A stretch of DNA of 64,000 nucleotides from contig NZ_JAHSTW010000001.1 in assembly GCF_019145195.1 (NCBI RefSeq), positions 496,001 to 560,000 on the forward strand, in the 5' to 3' direction. Position 1 is the stretch's first letter. Each line of letters opens with the position of its first letter. Under the pieces are notes generated by a model, which saw only the letters and a list, made by a program, of their open reading frames with translations, did no database searches and was not told the origin of the DNA. Source of the stretch: Pseudomonas siliginis (GTDB lineage Bacteria > Pseudomonadota > Gammaproteobacteria > Pseudomonadales > Pseudomonadaceae). The position numbers and the translations under genes were made by a program. Shown piece after piece: positions 9,252 through 20,826 of this stretch.

Positions 9252-9923
9252 ATGCAACCGACCACCTTAGACCTGTTCGCCGACAACGAACCCGTACAGC
9301 AGCCCCGCGCCGAGCAGATCGGCGAACAATCGTGGGTGCTGCGCGGGTTCGCCTTGCCGCAGGTCGAGCAACTGCTGACCGGGCTCGACGCCATTCTTGC
9401 CGCCGCCCCGCTACGCCACATGGTCACCCCCGGCGGTTTCAGCATGTCGGTCGGCACCAGCAGTTGCGGACAGCTGGGCTGGATCACTGATCGCAGCGGT
9501 TACCGTTATTCCAGCGTCGATCCACTCAGCGGCTTGCCGTGGCCGTCGATGCCGGCGGTGTTTGCCGAACTGGCACACCAAGCGGCTGAGCGCGCCGGTT
9601 TCCCGGGTTTTCAGGCCGACTCCTGCCTGATCAACCAATACGTCCCCGGCGCCAAAATGTCGCTGCATCAGGACAAAGACGAAAAAGGTTATGCCGCGCC
9701 CATCGTTTCGCTGTCGCTAGGTTTGCCGGCAATGTTTCTGTTCGGCGGTTTCGAACGCAGCGATAAAACCCGGCGCATTCCGCTGTTGCATGGCGACATG
9801 GTGGTCTGGGGCGGCGTGGACCGTCTGCGCTATCACGGCGTGCTGCCAATCAAACCTGGCCGTCACCCGCTCTTGGGCGAGCGGCGCATCAACATCACCT
9901 TCCGCGTTGCTGGCGATCAGTAA
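9252..9923 (+). CDS. alkB: DNA oxidative demethylase AlkB
   Basis: A 223-residue Fe(II)/2-oxoglutarate dioxygenase that removes methyl groups from 1-methyladenine and 3-methylcytosine. The iron ligands H139 and D141 (SLHQDKD) and H195 (YHGVLP), and the 2-oxoglutarate arginines in RINITFR, are visible. The substrate-lid region and length match E. coli AlkB. The start is the ATG at 9252; an upstream in-frame start would overlap the preceding small gene. Its position 80 bases before ada fits the adaptive response to alkylation damage. Confidence 0.95.
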   Translation: MQPTTLDLFADNEPVQQPRAEQIGEQSWVLRGFALPQVEQLLTGLDAILAAAPLRHMVTPGGFSMSVGTSSCGQLGWITDRSGYRYSSVDPLSGLPWPSMPAVFAELAHQAAERAGFPGFQADSCLINQYVPGAKMSLHQDKDEKGYAAPIVSLSLGLPAMFLFGGFERSDKTRRIPLLHGDMVVWGGVDRLRYHGVLPIKPGRHPLLGERRINITFRVAGDQ

Positions 9924-10003
9924 AAGTTTGACCGCAAGGCGCGGAGTGTTGCGGGTTACGATGCTGGTTAACCTGACTCAAACAGGTCAACGGATTCCCT
10001 CTC

Positions 10004-11065
10004 ATGGACACGCTTTCGAAGACAATCAGCATTGAACACGATCCCCGCTGGGCCGCTGTGGTGGCGCGCGATCCGGGTGCGGACAGGCAATTTGTCTACG
10101 CGGTAAAAACCACTGGCATCTACTGCAGACCGAGCAGTCTTGCGCGCCTGCCGAAACCGCAGAACGTCGAGTTTTTCGACAGCGCCGAACTGGCCGAAGC
10201 TGCCGGGTATCGGCCAAGCAAACGCGCCAGCAAGGATCAGAGTGATGCGCAGCATGCAGCGATCGTGGCTGCAGCCTGTCGGCAGATCGAGACCTGTGAA
10301 ACGCTGCCGGCGCTCAGCAGCCTCGCGGCCACCGCTGGCCTTAGCCCTTTTCATTTCCACCGGCTATTCAAAGCAGCGACCGGCCTGACGCCGAAGGCTT
10401 ACGCCACGGCGCACCGCTCACGCAAGCTGCGTGCGCGCCTCGCGGACGGCGGCTCGGTGACCGATGCGCTGTATGACGCCGGATTCAACTCCAACAGCCG
10501 TTTTTACGAATCAGCCGATCAACTGCTGGGCATGAAGCCCACCGATTACCGCGCCGCCGGGCAGAACAACGACATTCGCTTTGCCGTTGGCCAATGCTCG
10601 CTGGGGGCGATTCTGGTGGCGCAAAGCGAACGTGGGATCTGCGCGATTCTGCTCGGCGACGATCCGCATCAACTGGTCTGCAACCTGCAGGATCAGTTTC
10701 GCAACGCCAACCTGATCGGCGCCGACAGCGAATTTGAACAGTTGATCGCCAGCGTCGTCGGCTTTGTCGAAGCGCCCGCGACGGGCCTGAACTTGCCGCT
10801 GGATATACGCGGCACAGCGTTTCAGGAGCGCGTCTGGCAGGCGCTGCGTGAGATCCCCGCAGGCCGCACCGCCAGTTATGCCGAAATCGCGCAACGCATC
10901 GGCGCGCCGACTTCGATGCGCGCCGTGGCCCAGGCTTGCGGGGCCAACCGCCTGGCGGTGGCGATTCCCTGCCATCGCGTGGTGCGCAGCGATGGCAACC
11001 TTTCCGGCTACCGCTGGGGCGTCGAGCGCAAGCGTCAGTTGCTTACGCGCGAACTCAACGATTGA
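10004..11065 (+). CDS. ada: Ada-type methyltransferase/AraC regulator with degraded N-terminal zinc site
   Basis: 353 residues with the full Ada layout: an N-Ada phosphotriester domain (about 8-80), an AraC HTH (about 85-180) and a C-terminal O6-methylguanine transferase with the intact acceptor AIPCHRV (C323). In E. coli Ada four cysteines hold zinc. Here only the first, the methyl acceptor, remains (C41 in IYCRPSS). The others are replaced: S45, S72 and A75 (RPSKRAS instead of the usual RPCKRC). The domain therefore probably cannot hold zinc normally, and methylation-triggered activation is doubtful, while base repair should persist. The stop overlaps the convergent acuI-like gene by 11 bases. 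Confidence 0.9.
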   Translation: MDTLSKTISIEHDPRWAAVVARDPGADRQFVYAVKTTGIYCRPSSLARLPKPQNVEFFDSAELAEAAGYRPSKRASKDQSDAQHAAIVAAACRQIETCETLPALSSLAATAGLSPFHFHRLFKAATGLTPKAYATAHRSRKLRARLADGGSVTDALYDAGFNSNSRFYESADQLLGMKPTDYRAAGQNNDIRFAVGQCSLGAILVAQSERGICAILLGDDPHQLVCNLQDQFRNANLIGADSEFEQLIASVVGFVEAPATGLNLPLDIRGTAFQERVWQALREIPAGRTASYAEIAQRIGAPTSMRAVAQACGANRLAVAIPCHRVVRSDGNLSGYRWGVERKRQLLTRELND

Positions 11066-12038
11066 CGTCGACCACCACCCTGCCCCGCAGTTTCCCGGCG
11101 AGCAGTTTGGGCGCAGCCTCAAGGGCTTCGCTCAAACTGATTTCGTGACTGATCAATTGCAATAACGAGAAATCCAGATCCTTGGCCAGTCGGCCCCAGG
11201 CCTCGATACGGCGCGCCTTGGGCTGGGTCACGCTGTTGATTCCAGCCAGCGTCACGCCGCGCAGAATGAACGGCGCTACCGAGGCGGGAAAGTCCATACC
11301 TTGCGCCAACCCGCATGCCGCAACCACGCCTTCCGAACGTGTGCTGGCGCAAGCATTCGCCAGCGTGTGACTGCCGACCGAATCGACCACCGCCGCCCAG
11401 CGCTCTTTCGCCAACGGCTTGCCCGGTTCGGACAAGGTGGCTCGATCGATGATGTCGGCAGCACCCAATTGCTGCAGGTATTCATGCTCGGACACGCGGC
11501 CGGTGGAGGCCACCACGCGGTATCCCAACTTGCTGAGCAAGGCGATGGCAAAGCTGCCGACCCCGCCATTGGCGCCGGTGACCAGCACTTCGCCGTGATC
11601 CGGTGTCAGGCCATGGCGCTCCAGTGCAAGAATGCACAGCATTGCCGTGTAGCCTGCGGTGCCGATGGCCATGGCTTGCGCCGGGGTGAAAGCTTCGGGC
11701 AATGGAATAAGCCAGTCACCATTGAGCCGGGCCTTTTGCGCCAGTCCGCCCCAGTGGCTCTCACCGACGCCCCAACCGTTGAGCAGCACCCGATCGCCCG
11801 GCTTGAAATCGGCATGCGAACTCGACTCTACAGTCCCCGCCAGATCGATCCCCGGCACCATGGGAAACTTGCGTACCACCGGGCTGCTGCCGGTGATCGC
11901 CAGGCCGTCTTTGAAATTCAGGGTGCTGTACGCGACGTTCACGCTGACGTTGCCTTCGGGCAGTTGCTGCTCATCGATTTGCTGCAGATTGGCGCGATAA
12001 CCGCTGTCGTCTTTGTCGATCAGAATGGCATTGAACAT
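11055..12038 (-). CDS. acuI: Acryloyl-CoA reductase / YhdH-type NADPH oxidoreductase
   Basis: A 327-residue medium-chain dehydrogenase/reductase of the YhdH/AcuI branch ([20 protein letters not shown]..., then [10 protein letters not shown] and the nucleotide-binding [16 protein letters not shown]). AcuI enzymes reduce acryloyl-CoA with NADPH and protect cells from acrylate. I chose the ATG at 12038; an upstream extension has no family support. There are no zinc-ligand cysteines, as expected for this branch. The 3' end overlaps ada by 11 bases on the opposite strand. Confidence 0.88.
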   Translation of the reverse strand: MFNAILIDKDDSGYRANLQQIDEQQLPEGNVSVNVAYSTLNFKDGLAITGSSPVVRKFPMVPGIDLAGTVESSSHADFKPGDRVLLNGWGVGESHWGGLAQKARLNGDWLIPLPEAFTPAQAMAIGTAGYTAMLCILALERHGLTPDHGEVLVTGANGGVGSFAIALLSKLGYRVVASTGRVSEHEYLQQLGAADIIDRATLSEPGKPLAKERWAAVVDSVGSHTLANACASTRSEGVVAACGLAQGMDFPASVAPFILRGVTLAGINSVTQPKARRIEAWGRLAKDLDFSLLQLISHEISLSEALEAAPKLLAGKLRGRVVVDVNR

Positions 12039-12244
12039 GACGGCCCCTCGAAAATAATGGGAAGAAAGCGTGCCCTGAAATAACACATCGCAACACATTG
12101 CCACACTCGACTTTCGCTAAGCCACCCACACCGACGCTGAAAAACTGCACGTAATGTTCAGAATTTCAGACTGGCGCCGCAGCCGGTTTTGCTGCTAAAA
12201 CCGCTTGCCGTCCCTGCCCGTTTCATCGTTCGGAGAATTGCTTT

Positions 12245-14210
<1,966 letters not shown>

Positions 14211-14891
14211 ATGTCGCTGACCAGTGCCGACTTCGCCGCGATCTGGCTGACGCTGAAACTGGCGTCACTGACCACCGTGATCCTGCTGGTGATCGGCACA
14301 CCGATCGCGTTATGGCTGTCGCGCACCTCATCGTGGTTGCGCGGCCCGATTGGCGCCATCGTCGCCCTGCCGCTGGTGCTGCCGCCGACGGTGATCGGCT
14401 TTTATCTGTTGCTGGCGCTGGGGCCGCACGGTTTTCTCGGCCAGTTCACTCAATGGCTGGGGCTGGGCACGCTGACGTTCAGTTTCACCGGGCTGGTCAT
14501 CGGCTCGGTAACCTACTCCATGCCTTTCGTGGTGCAACCGCTGCAAAACGCATTCTCGGCGATCGGCACCCGCCCGCTGGAAGTCGCCGCGACGTTGCGC
14601 GCCAATCCTTGGGACACGTTCTTCAGCGTGATCCTGCCGCTGGCGCGCCCCGGTTTCATCACCGCAGCGATCCTTGGTTTTGCCCACACCGTGGGTGAGT
14701 TCGGCGTGGTGCTGATGATCGGCGGCAACATTCCCGACAAGACCCGCGTGGTATCGGTGCAGATTTACGACCACGTCGAAGCACTGGAATATGCCCAGGC
14801 GCACTGGCTGTCCGGGGCGATGCTGGTGTTCTCGTTTCTGGTGTTGCTGGCGCTGTATTCCAGCCGCAAAACCCGCGCAGGCTGGAGCTGA
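14211..14891 (+). CDS. modB: Molybdate ABC transporter, permease
   Basis: A 226-residue inner-membrane protein with about five membrane spans and the ABC permease EAA loop near [47 protein letters not shown]. It forms the channel fed by ModA and energised by ModC. It starts on the base after the modA stop and ends three bases before modC, so the three genes are translated as one operon. Confidence 0.96.
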   Translation: MSLTSADFAAIWLTLKLASLTTVILLVIGTPIALWLSRTSSWLRGPIGAIVALPLVLPPTVIGFYLLLALGPHGFLGQFTQWLGLGTLTFSFTGLVIGSVTYSMPFVVQPLQNAFSAIGTRPLEVAATLRANPWDTFFSVILPLARPGFITAAILGFAHTVGEFGVVLMIGGNIPDKTRVVSVQIYDHVEALEYAQAHWLSGAMLVFSFLVLLALYSSRKTRAGWS

Positions 14892-14894
14892 TCG

Positions 14895-15974
14895 ATGATT
14901 GATGTACGCCTGAAACGCACTTATCCGGGGTTCGAACTGGATGTTGATCTGCAAGTGCCGGGCCGGGGCGTCACTGCGCTGTTTGGCGATTCCGGCTCGG
15001 GCAAAACCACTTGCTTGCGCTGCATCGCCGGGCTGGAGCGCGCCGAGCAGGGTTTTGTGCAGATCAATGACGAGATCTGGCAGGACAGCGCCAACGGCAT
15101 CTTCGTCCCGCCGCATAAACGTGCGCTTGGCTATGTGTTTCAGGAAGCCAGCCTGTTCCCGCATCTGTCGGTGCTGGCCAATCTGGAGTTTGGTCTCAAA
15201 CGCATCGCCAAGTCGCAACGCCGGGTCGATATCAACCAAGCGACCGAACTGCTCGGCATCGGCCATTTGCTTGAGCGTCACCCGCAGCATCTGTCCGGCG
15301 GCGAGCGGCAGCGCGTCGGCATCGCCCGCGCCCTGCTGACCAGCCCGAGACTGTTGCTGATGGACGAACCACTGGCGGCTCTCGACAGCCGGCGCAAAAG
15401 CGAAATCTTGCCGTACCTGCAACGCCTGCATGACGAACTGGATATTCCGCTGCTGTACGTCAGCCATGCCCAGGATGAAGTCGCGCGCCTGGCCGATCAT
15501 TTGGTATTGCTCCGTGATGGCAAAGCCCTCGCCAGCGGCCCGATCGGCGAGACCCTCGCACGCCTGGATCTGCCCTTGGCAATGGGTGATGACGCCGGGG
15601 TCATCATCGAAGGCCAGGTCAGCGCCTACGACGCCACCTATCAATTGCTCAGCCTGCAACTGCCAGCTACCGAAATGAACATTCGCGTCACCCATGCGCC
15701 GATGGCCGTGGGCCAGACTCTGCGCTGCAAAGTGCACGCCCGCGACATCAGCCTGGCGCTGAACAATGATGCAGCCAGCAGCATTCTCAATCGTCTGCCC
15801 GTTACCGTCATCAGCGAACAGGCCGCTGACAACAGTGCCCACGTGCTGATTCGCCTTGATGCCGGTGGCACGCCGCTTCTGGCGCGGATCACCCGCTTCT
15901 CGCGTGATCAACTGAGCGTGCATCCGGGCCAGCGGCTGTGGGCGCAGATCAAGGCGGTGGCGGTGCTCGCGTAA
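14895..15974 (+). CDS. modC: Molybdate ABC transporter, ATPase
   Basis: 359 residues: Walker [10 protein letters not shown], signature [17 protein letters not shown], Walker B LLLMDEP, the switch histidine in YVSHAQDE, and a C-terminal Mop/TOBE domain (about 290-357) that binds molybdate in this family. It completes modABC under the ModE box. No terminator with a good T-run is apparent directly downstream. Confidence 0.96.
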   Translation: MIDVRLKRTYPGFELDVDLQVPGRGVTALFGDSGSGKTTCLRCIAGLERAEQGFVQINDEIWQDSANGIFVPPHKRALGYVFQEASLFPHLSVLANLEFGLKRIAKSQRRVDINQATELLGIGHLLERHPQHLSGGERQRVGIARALLTSPRLLLMDEPLAALDSRRKSEILPYLQRLHDELDIPLLYVSHAQDEVARLADHLVLLRDGKALASGPIGETLARLDLPLAMGDDAGVIIEGQVSAYDATYQLLSLQLPATEMNIRVTHAPMAVGQTLRCKVHARDISLALNNDAASSILNRLPVTVISEQAADNSAHVLIRLDAGGTPLLARITRFSRDQLSVHPGQRLWAQIKAVAVLA

Positions 15975-16045
15975 AACATTCGGCACGACGGCCAGCGCCT
16001 GCGGTCAATCAGTTACAGACTGCCGTATGACCGAAGGAAACCGCC

Positions 16046-17083
16046 ATGCCCGATACCGTGCTGACAGATGCCCTGCCCGCCGATCTGCATTACGTCGATG
16101 ACACTCAGCCTGGTATCACCCGGAAAAAACTGCGCGGCAAGTTCGTCTATTTCGAACCGTCGGGCCAGCGCATCACCGACCCGGAGGAAATCAAACGCAT
16201 CAATGCCCTCGCGGTGCCGCCGGCTTACACCGATGTGTGGATCTGCGCCGACCCGTGCGGTCATCTGCAAGCCACCGGCCGCGATGCGCGCGGACGCAAG
16301 CAATACCGTTATCACGCGCGCTGGCGCGAAGTGCGCGACGCCGACAAATACTCGCGCCTTCGCGAATTCGGCCTGGCACTGCCCAAACTGCGGCGCCAGC
16401 TTGAGGCGCTGCTCGACGCCCCGGGCTTCAGCCGCGACAAGGTCATGGCCACGGTCATCACCTTGCTCGACGCCACGCTGATCCGCGTCGGCAATACGCA
16501 ATATGCGCGGGACAATCGCTCTTACGGTTTGACCACGTTGCGCAGTCGGCATGTCGAGGTCAACGGCAGCGCGATCCTGTTCCAGTTCCGTGGCAAGAGC
16601 GGCATCGAGCACCAGATCACCGTCAAGGATCGGCGTCTGGCGCGAATCATCAAGCGCTGCCTGGAGATTCCCGGGCAAAACCTGTTTCAGTACCTTGATG
16701 AACACGGCGAACGGCACACTGTCACCTCCTCCGACGTCAACGCCTATCTGCAAAAGCTCACCGGCGCTGAATTCACCGCCAAGGATTACCGCACCTGGGC
16801 GGGCAGCGCATTGGCTTTGGCAGTGCTGCGCGAGCTGCAGCATGAGTCGGAAACCGAAGCCAAGCGCCATGTGGTCGAAGCGGTGAAGAACGTCGCCAAA
16901 CAGCTGGGCAACACGCCAGCGGTGTGTCGCAAATGCTACATCCACCCTGCCGTGCTCGAACATTTCATGCTCGGCGCCCTTGCCGAACTGCCCCGCCCGC
17001 GAGTGCGCAAAGGCCTGCGCGCCGAGGAAGTAGCCTTGGCGATGTTTCTCGAGCGGATGTGTGAGGTGAGCGAGGCGTCTTGA
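16046..17083 (+). CDS. DNA topoisomerase IB (poxvirus-like)
   Basis: A 345-residue bacterial type IB topoisomerase, which relaxes supercoils through a 3'-phosphotyrosine. An N-terminal clamp domain (about 15-90, with KQYRYHARW) precedes the catalytic domain. Likely active residues are R147 (IRVGN), K184 (FRGKSG), R249 in KDYRTWAG and the nucleophile Y298 (RKCYIHPAV). The start is an ATG at 16046 with GGAAA upstream. It is followed by a REPIN. Such enzymes are scattered in Pseudomonas and their cellular task is not settled. Confidence 0.93.
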   Translation: MPDTVLTDALPADLHYVDDTQPGITRKKLRGKFVYFEPSGQRITDPEEIKRINALAVPPAYTDVWICADPCGHLQATGRDARGRKQYRYHARWREVRDADKYSRLREFGLALPKLRRQLEALLDAPGFSRDKVMATVITLLDATLIRVGNTQYARDNRSYGLTTLRSRHVEVNGSAILFQFRGKSGIEHQITVKDRRLARIIKRCLEIPGQNLFQYLDEHGERHTVTSSDVNAYLQKLTGAEFTAKDYRTWAGSALALAVLRELQHESETEAKRHVVEAVKNVAKQLGNTPAVCRKCYIHPAVLEHFMLGALAELPRPRVRKGLRAEEVALAMFLERMCEVSEAS

Positions 17084-17098
17084 GTCGCACAACTCCCC

Positions 17099-17190
17099 TG
17101 TAGGAGTGAGCCTGCTCGCGATAGCGGCCTTTGAGTTGATGAAGATGTCAACTGACCCACCGCTATCGCGAGCAGGCTCACTCCTACAAG
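17099..17190. repeat. REPIN (inverted REP pair)
   Basis: TGTAGGAGTGAGCCTGCTCG and its inverse face each other as near-perfect arms (about 30 bases each) around a ~30-base unique centre. It lies right behind topoisomerase IB and may protect the 3' end of its mRNA. Confidence 0.9.
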
Positions 17191-17316
17191 ATTTGCCGAT
17201 GAGCTGAACTGGGTATTTTTTGCACGATCACACAGGTCTTCTATAGTTGATCTGAAGGTTCGCGCCACGCGGGCTTTTTGTTGCAACTCAGCCGTTTCAG
17301 CGAACGGAGGTGTTTC

Positions 17317-17547
17317 ATGTCCGAAAAAGAGTCCATCACCACCCTCCTCACCCTGCTCGACGCCCGCCAGGCGCGCCTGGCAGCCGCCTGCAAAGAGATC
17401 GCCGACTGGGTTGATCACCAAGGCGGGCATCCGACAGCACTGCGCATCCGCGATCGACTGCACGACATCGAAAAGGATACGCCGCTGATTCGCGACACGC
17501 TTTCGACGCTCAAGCCAATTGATCGGCCGTTGCCACGGTTCAGATAG
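17317..17547 (+). CDS. Small helical hypothetical protein (76 aa)
   Basis: MSEKESITTLLTLLDARQARLAAACKEIADWVDHQGG... is almost entirely helical, charged and without membrane segments. The ATG at 17317 has a strong ACGGAGGTG ribosome site; the longer in-frame start upstream lacks one. No family is recognised. About 250 bases downstream without a supported gene separate it from the KGG gene. Confidence 0.6.
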   Translation: MSEKESITTLLTLLDARQARLAAACKEIADWVDHQGGHPTALRIRDRLHDIEKDTPLIRDTLSTLKPIDRPLPRFR

Positions 17548-17799
17548 TCGAGGTTCAATTAACTTCAACAGCCGGCTCGGCATGGGTGTAACTGTTTTTC
17601 TTTATTATCCATTGCGATTGAGCGTAGCCCCTTTCGTTATATGTGCACCACTGGCCAATACAAGTAGAAAGTGCAGGCACCGCTCATCGGATCAATTAAA
17701 AAAAATCAAAACACCGTGAACCGATATGTAATCGAAGTAGGTGTCCATGACGAAAACGGACATCACTAGCGAAACGTTAATAGATATCGGAGAGCTATC

Positions 17800-17973
17800 A
17801 TGACCACCGGAAATAAAAATACAGGTAACGCCGGCAACGATCGTGACAAGATGCAAGAGTCCGGGAAAAAAGGCGGGCAGTCTGGCGGCAACTTCGCCAA
17901 CGATCGTGAAAAAGCATCCGAGGCTGGTCGCAAAGGCGGACAATCCAGCCACAGTGGAGGTCGCAAGTCGTAA
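17800..17973 (+). CDS. KGG-repeat stress-type protein (57 aa)
   Basis: A hydrophilic protein with two KGG modules (ESGKKGGQSGG at about 20-30 and EAGRKGGQSS at about 41-50), as in general-stress proteins of the GsiB/YciG type. It is rich in G, K, N and S and is expected to be disordered. TCGGAGAG precedes the ATG at 17800. These genes are usually induced in stationary phase or by osmotic stress; no promoter element proves this here. Confidence 0.85.
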   Translation: MTTGNKNTGNAGNDRDKMQESGKKGGQSGGNFANDREKASEAGRKGGQSSHSGGRKS

Positions 17974-18028
17974 GTGAGCGGTACAAGGGCAGCCTCGCTG
18001 CCCTTGTAATATTCGACGGAGCGCAGAG

Positions 18029-18283
18029 ATGAACACCTCCACACATACTCCTCCAAGCCAGTTACACCAACGCGAAGGCGCTGAAGCTGTTCCAGAAGCG
18101 ACGCGCAGCTCCCCGGAGAAAATGCCGGACAACGCTGGGTCTTCGTGCATTGAAAGAAAACCTGGCCACCCGCAGCACAGCGATCGTGCCCAACATGAAT
18201 GTTACGAGCGCAGGCAGTTGAACGTTGACTCTGAAAACTCTCGAGAAACGCAAACGACGCCAACGTACGAACGCTGCTCCTGA
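18029..18283 (+). CDS. Hypothetical hydrophilic protein (84 aa), uncertain
   Basis: An open frame 55 bases behind the KGG gene with a GACGGAGCG ribosome site. The product is very hydrophilic and probably disordered (many S, T, E, P, R residues), with no recognisable domain. Position and ribosome site favour a real gene; composition alone does not decide. Confidence 0.35.
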   Translation: MNTSTHTPPSQLHQREGAEAVPEATRSSPEKMPDNAGSSCIERKPGHPQHSDRAQHECYERRQLNVDSENSRETQTTPTYERCS

Positions 18284-18349
18284 CTGACGGGCACCAGTCC
18301 TTGCGCAAAGAGCCCGTTCGCAGAGCCCCGGCCCGTCGAGGAAATTGCC

Positions 18350-18901
18350 ATGCCTGTTCACGTGATTAACTTTACCGGCCCGATCAATGCTTCAACCTGC
18401 GGTCAGCTGATTGATAGAGCCTCGCGTGCGGTAAAGGAAGATGCCCCCAGGTTGATTCTGAACATCGCTACCATGGGTGGCGAATGCAGTTACGGTTTCA
18501 CGATGTACAACTTTCTGATGGCGCTGCCCGTGCCGGTACACACCCATAACCTGGGAACGGTCGAGTCGATGGGCAATATCGTTTTCCTCGCCGGCCAGCG
18601 CCGAACCGCGTGCACTCATAGCAAGTTTCTGTTTCACCCTTTTCATTGGCACTTGCAGGGAGCGGTTGATCATTCGCGCATGTCGGAATATGCCATGAGC
18701 CTGGATTACGACTTGCATCTGTACGCGCAGATTGTCGCCGAGCGTACCAGTAACGGGAAAAATGCATTGGAGACAGAGAAATACCTGACAGCGGCTCCGC
18801 GCATTATCAATCCTGAAGAAGCTTTGCATGCCGGGCTGATCACAGCGGTTGAAGACACCGAGATTCACGCAGACTTTGTCTCCTCATGCATTCACTCCTG
18901 A
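18350..18901 (+). CDS. ClpP-fold serine protease-like protein
   Basis: 183 residues with the ClpP/crotonase fold: INFTGPINASTCGQLI, then NIATMGGE in place of ClpP's NSPGG, the nucleophile region GTVESMGNIVFLAGQ (S73) and FLFHPFHW (H96). Where ClpP has its catalytic aspartate (D-R-F-L), this protein has P-R-I-I, so the triad is not classical. Single-subunit ClpP-like proteins without a Clp ATPase partner exist in many bacteria. It could be a specialised peptidase or a non-catalytic relative. It follows the KGG gene and the uncertain 84-residue ORF. Confidence 0.7.
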   Translation: MPVHVINFTGPINASTCGQLIDRASRAVKEDAPRLILNIATMGGECSYGFTMYNFLMALPVPVHTHNLGTVESMGNIVFLAGQRRTACTHSKFLFHPFHWHLQGAVDHSRMSEYAMSLDYDLHLYAQIVAERTSNGKNALETEKYLTAAPRIINPEEALHAGLITAVEDTEIHADFVSSCIHS

Positions 18902-19133
18902 AGCCCCTCCTGAATAACGCGTCGTTTTAGATGCGTTTCATTCTATTCAGCTCCCCACTCTAAGCAGCGACATTACAAGATCATGTAATGCATTGGCGCC
19001 TCAACTTGTACACGCCCCAACGGGCGGTATAACGCAAAACAAGCGGCGCATGCCGGTCATCCCAGCCAAAAGAATTTTCTCTGAATTATTCATTTCGCCA
19101 GACATCCCTCTTTTTAACAGCCGGAGGAAATGT

Positions 19134-19391
19134 ATGAGCGCAGTGGACTTGTACGTGATCGAGTACCTGTTACATGGAAAGCCCAGGTCATTCGTCATTC
19201 GCACAAAAAACCTGAACAACGCCGAAGCGTGGCAGTGGGCAAGTTGCGACGCAGGAATCGCGCCCATCCCGCGCCCCGGTCGGCCTCCATTGAAACGTTT
19301 TTCCAAACCGATGGCGGAGCGCTTTGGCGTGACCGGGGTGCAATGGCGAGAATCAGTACCCCTGGTCTGGGAGGAGGATCACGCAAAATGA
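19134..19391 (+). CDS. Small hypothetical protein, DUF6555-like (85 aa)
   Basis: MSAVDLYVIEYLLHGKPRSFVIRTKNLNNAEAWQWASCDAG... is a Pseudomonas-type small protein that I associate, from memory, with DUF6555. The conserved core is EAWxWASCDAGI followed by a basic PRPGRPPLKRFSKP stretch. CCGGAGGAA lies 5 bases before the ATG at 19134. The stop overlaps the next start (ATGA), so the two genes are translationally coupled. Confidence 0.65.
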   Translation: MSAVDLYVIEYLLHGKPRSFVIRTKNLNNAEAWQWASCDAGIAPIPRPGRPPLKRFSKPMAERFGVTGVQWRESVPLVWEEDHAK

Positions 19392-19639
19392 CTGAACACC
19401 TCTTGAGGTTCGGTTTCGGCCGATCATGGGATGACGAGATGGCCAATAACGCCGCGATGTTCCGACAGGCCGACTTGATGGAAGAAGCGGCCTATCAACT
19501 CATCGGGGACGATACCGACAACCCTGAAGCCTGGGCTCGTTTCACCGAGGCCAAGGCTCTGGCCGACGCCAAACGAACGGCGGCCTATCAGGACTGGATG
19601 CGCATCAAGCGCGCGATGAGCAAGCCGCGCTCGAAATAG
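19388..19639 (+). CDS. Small hypothetical protein coupled to the preceding gene (83 aa)
   Basis: A helical, charged protein (FGRSWDDEMANNAAMFRQADLMEEAAYQLI..., basic tail MRIKRAMSKPRSK). The ATG at 19388 overlaps the upstream stop by four bases, a strong sign of a shared operon. No membrane or signal segment and no recognised family. Confidence 0.6.
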   Translation: MTEHLLRFGFGRSWDDEMANNAAMFRQADLMEEAAYQLIGDDTDNPEAWARFTEAKALADAKRTAAYQDWMRIKRAMSKPRSK

Positions 19640-19651
19640 CGGACTGGCGCC

Positions 19652-20065
19652 TCATGGCTTGAGGATCAGCAGTGGTTCGCCTTTCGGGACGACGTAAGTG
19701 GCCAGTTCGACGCCTTTCTCGTTGCCGACGTTTTTGGCCACATGCGCAACGCCCGCCGGAATGAACAACGAATCACCGGCCTTGAGTATCACCGGCGCCC
19801 GCCCTTCGAGCTGATACTCGAACGTGCCGCTGATGACATAGGCCACTTCCACGCCGGGATGCGCATGCCGAGGTGAGGTGACGCCAGCGTCGAAATCGAT
19901 ACGCGCCTGAATAACTTCGCGATTGTCAGCGCCGAGATCCTGGCGAACCAGATCAGTCCGGCTCAGACCTTTCTGCCAGCTCGTCGCCGGCGCATCCGCC
20001 GCATGGGCGAAACCGGCAAGGGAGGCGAAGACAACGGCAGAAGCCAGAAACAGTGGACGGTACAT
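19652..20065 (-). CDS. Exported cupin-domain protein (137 aa)
   Basis: An N-terminal signal peptide (MYRPLFLASAVVFASLAGFAHA) is followed by one cupin barrel. The metal-site motif is visible as RHAHPGVEVAYVISGTFE, and the second part as GDSLFIPAGVAHVAKN. Single-domain periplasmic cupins of this type often bind a metal and are annotated as cupin proteins without a substrate. It is divergent from a RidA gene. Confidence 0.8.
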   Translation of the reverse strand: MYRPLFLASAVVFASLAGFAHAADAPATSWQKGLSRTDLVRQDLGADNREVIQARIDFDAGVTSPRHAHPGVEVAYVISGTFEYQLEGRAPVILKAGDSLFIPAGVAHVAKNVGNEKGVELATYVVPKGEPLLILKP

Positions 20066-20280
20066 GGTGGTGCCCTCTTGAACGTAGTGTTGGTGTGAGG
20101 GCTACTTTGGGCTTGGCATGTAAGGCGGATGTGTCTCGAAGGCGCAGTTTGGTGTTGCCGTGTGTATCGGCTAAGCGTTGATACACGCTTATACAAACGT
20201 GTCGCGGTCCCCGTCCGGGCCATGGTGGGAAAGAATCTGTAAACTGGCGCGATCTTCATCCACTCAAACAAGAGATGCCC

Positions 20281-20661
20281 ATGGCCAATCAAGACATCAT
20301 CTTCACGCCTGATCCGGACACCGATTCGATTTCTTCCGACGTCGCCACCTTTGGCGGGATCATGGTCTCGACGCAAATCCCGACCCGCGCCGATGGCAGC
20401 CTGGAACTCGGCGGCATCACCGAGCAAAGCGAGTGCACGCTGCAAGCGCTGAAAGTCGCCTTGGAACGTGCTGGCAGTTCGATGGACCGGGTGCTGCACC
20501 TGACCATTTACCTCACCGACATGGCTGATCGCGCGGCGTTCAACGAAGTCTACAAACGCTACTTCGCCAAGCCTTGGCCGGTGCGGGCGGCGGTGGGCGT
20601 CGCCTCGCTAGCGGTTGAAGGGATGCGTGTGGAAGTGACGGCGATGGCGGCCAAGGGCTGA
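20281..20661 (+). CDS. RidA family protein (126 aa)
   Basis: A YjgF/YER057c/UK114-type trimeric protein. Canonical RidA deaminates reactive enamine/imine intermediates. Visible features are GGIMVSTQIPTRADGSLELGGITEQSECTLQALK and LHLTIYLTDMADRAAFNEVYKRYF. The canonical active-site arginine in RAAVGVASLAVEGMRVEVTAMA appears present. I chose the ATG at 20281 because AAGAGA lies at a suitable distance, whereas an ATG six bases earlier would abut it. Confidence 0.85.
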   Translation: MANQDIIFTPDPDTDSISSDVATFGGIMVSTQIPTRADGSLELGGITEQSECTLQALKVALERAGSSMDRVLHLTIYLTDMADRAAFNEVYKRYFAKPWPVRAAVGVASLAVEGMRVEVTAMAAKG

Positions 20662-20826
20662 TTTGCGGAAATACTGCGTAGGGTGCCGCCACGATTCCGG
20701 GGTGCGACATACGCAGTGAAATACTCAAGGGCGCGCGCCAAACACAGCAGCCACCAGGATGGGGCCGTTTGGCAAGCGCTGGCTCGCCCGTTGAGCGAAT
20801 TGGCGTCAACGGTCTATCCACAAAAC

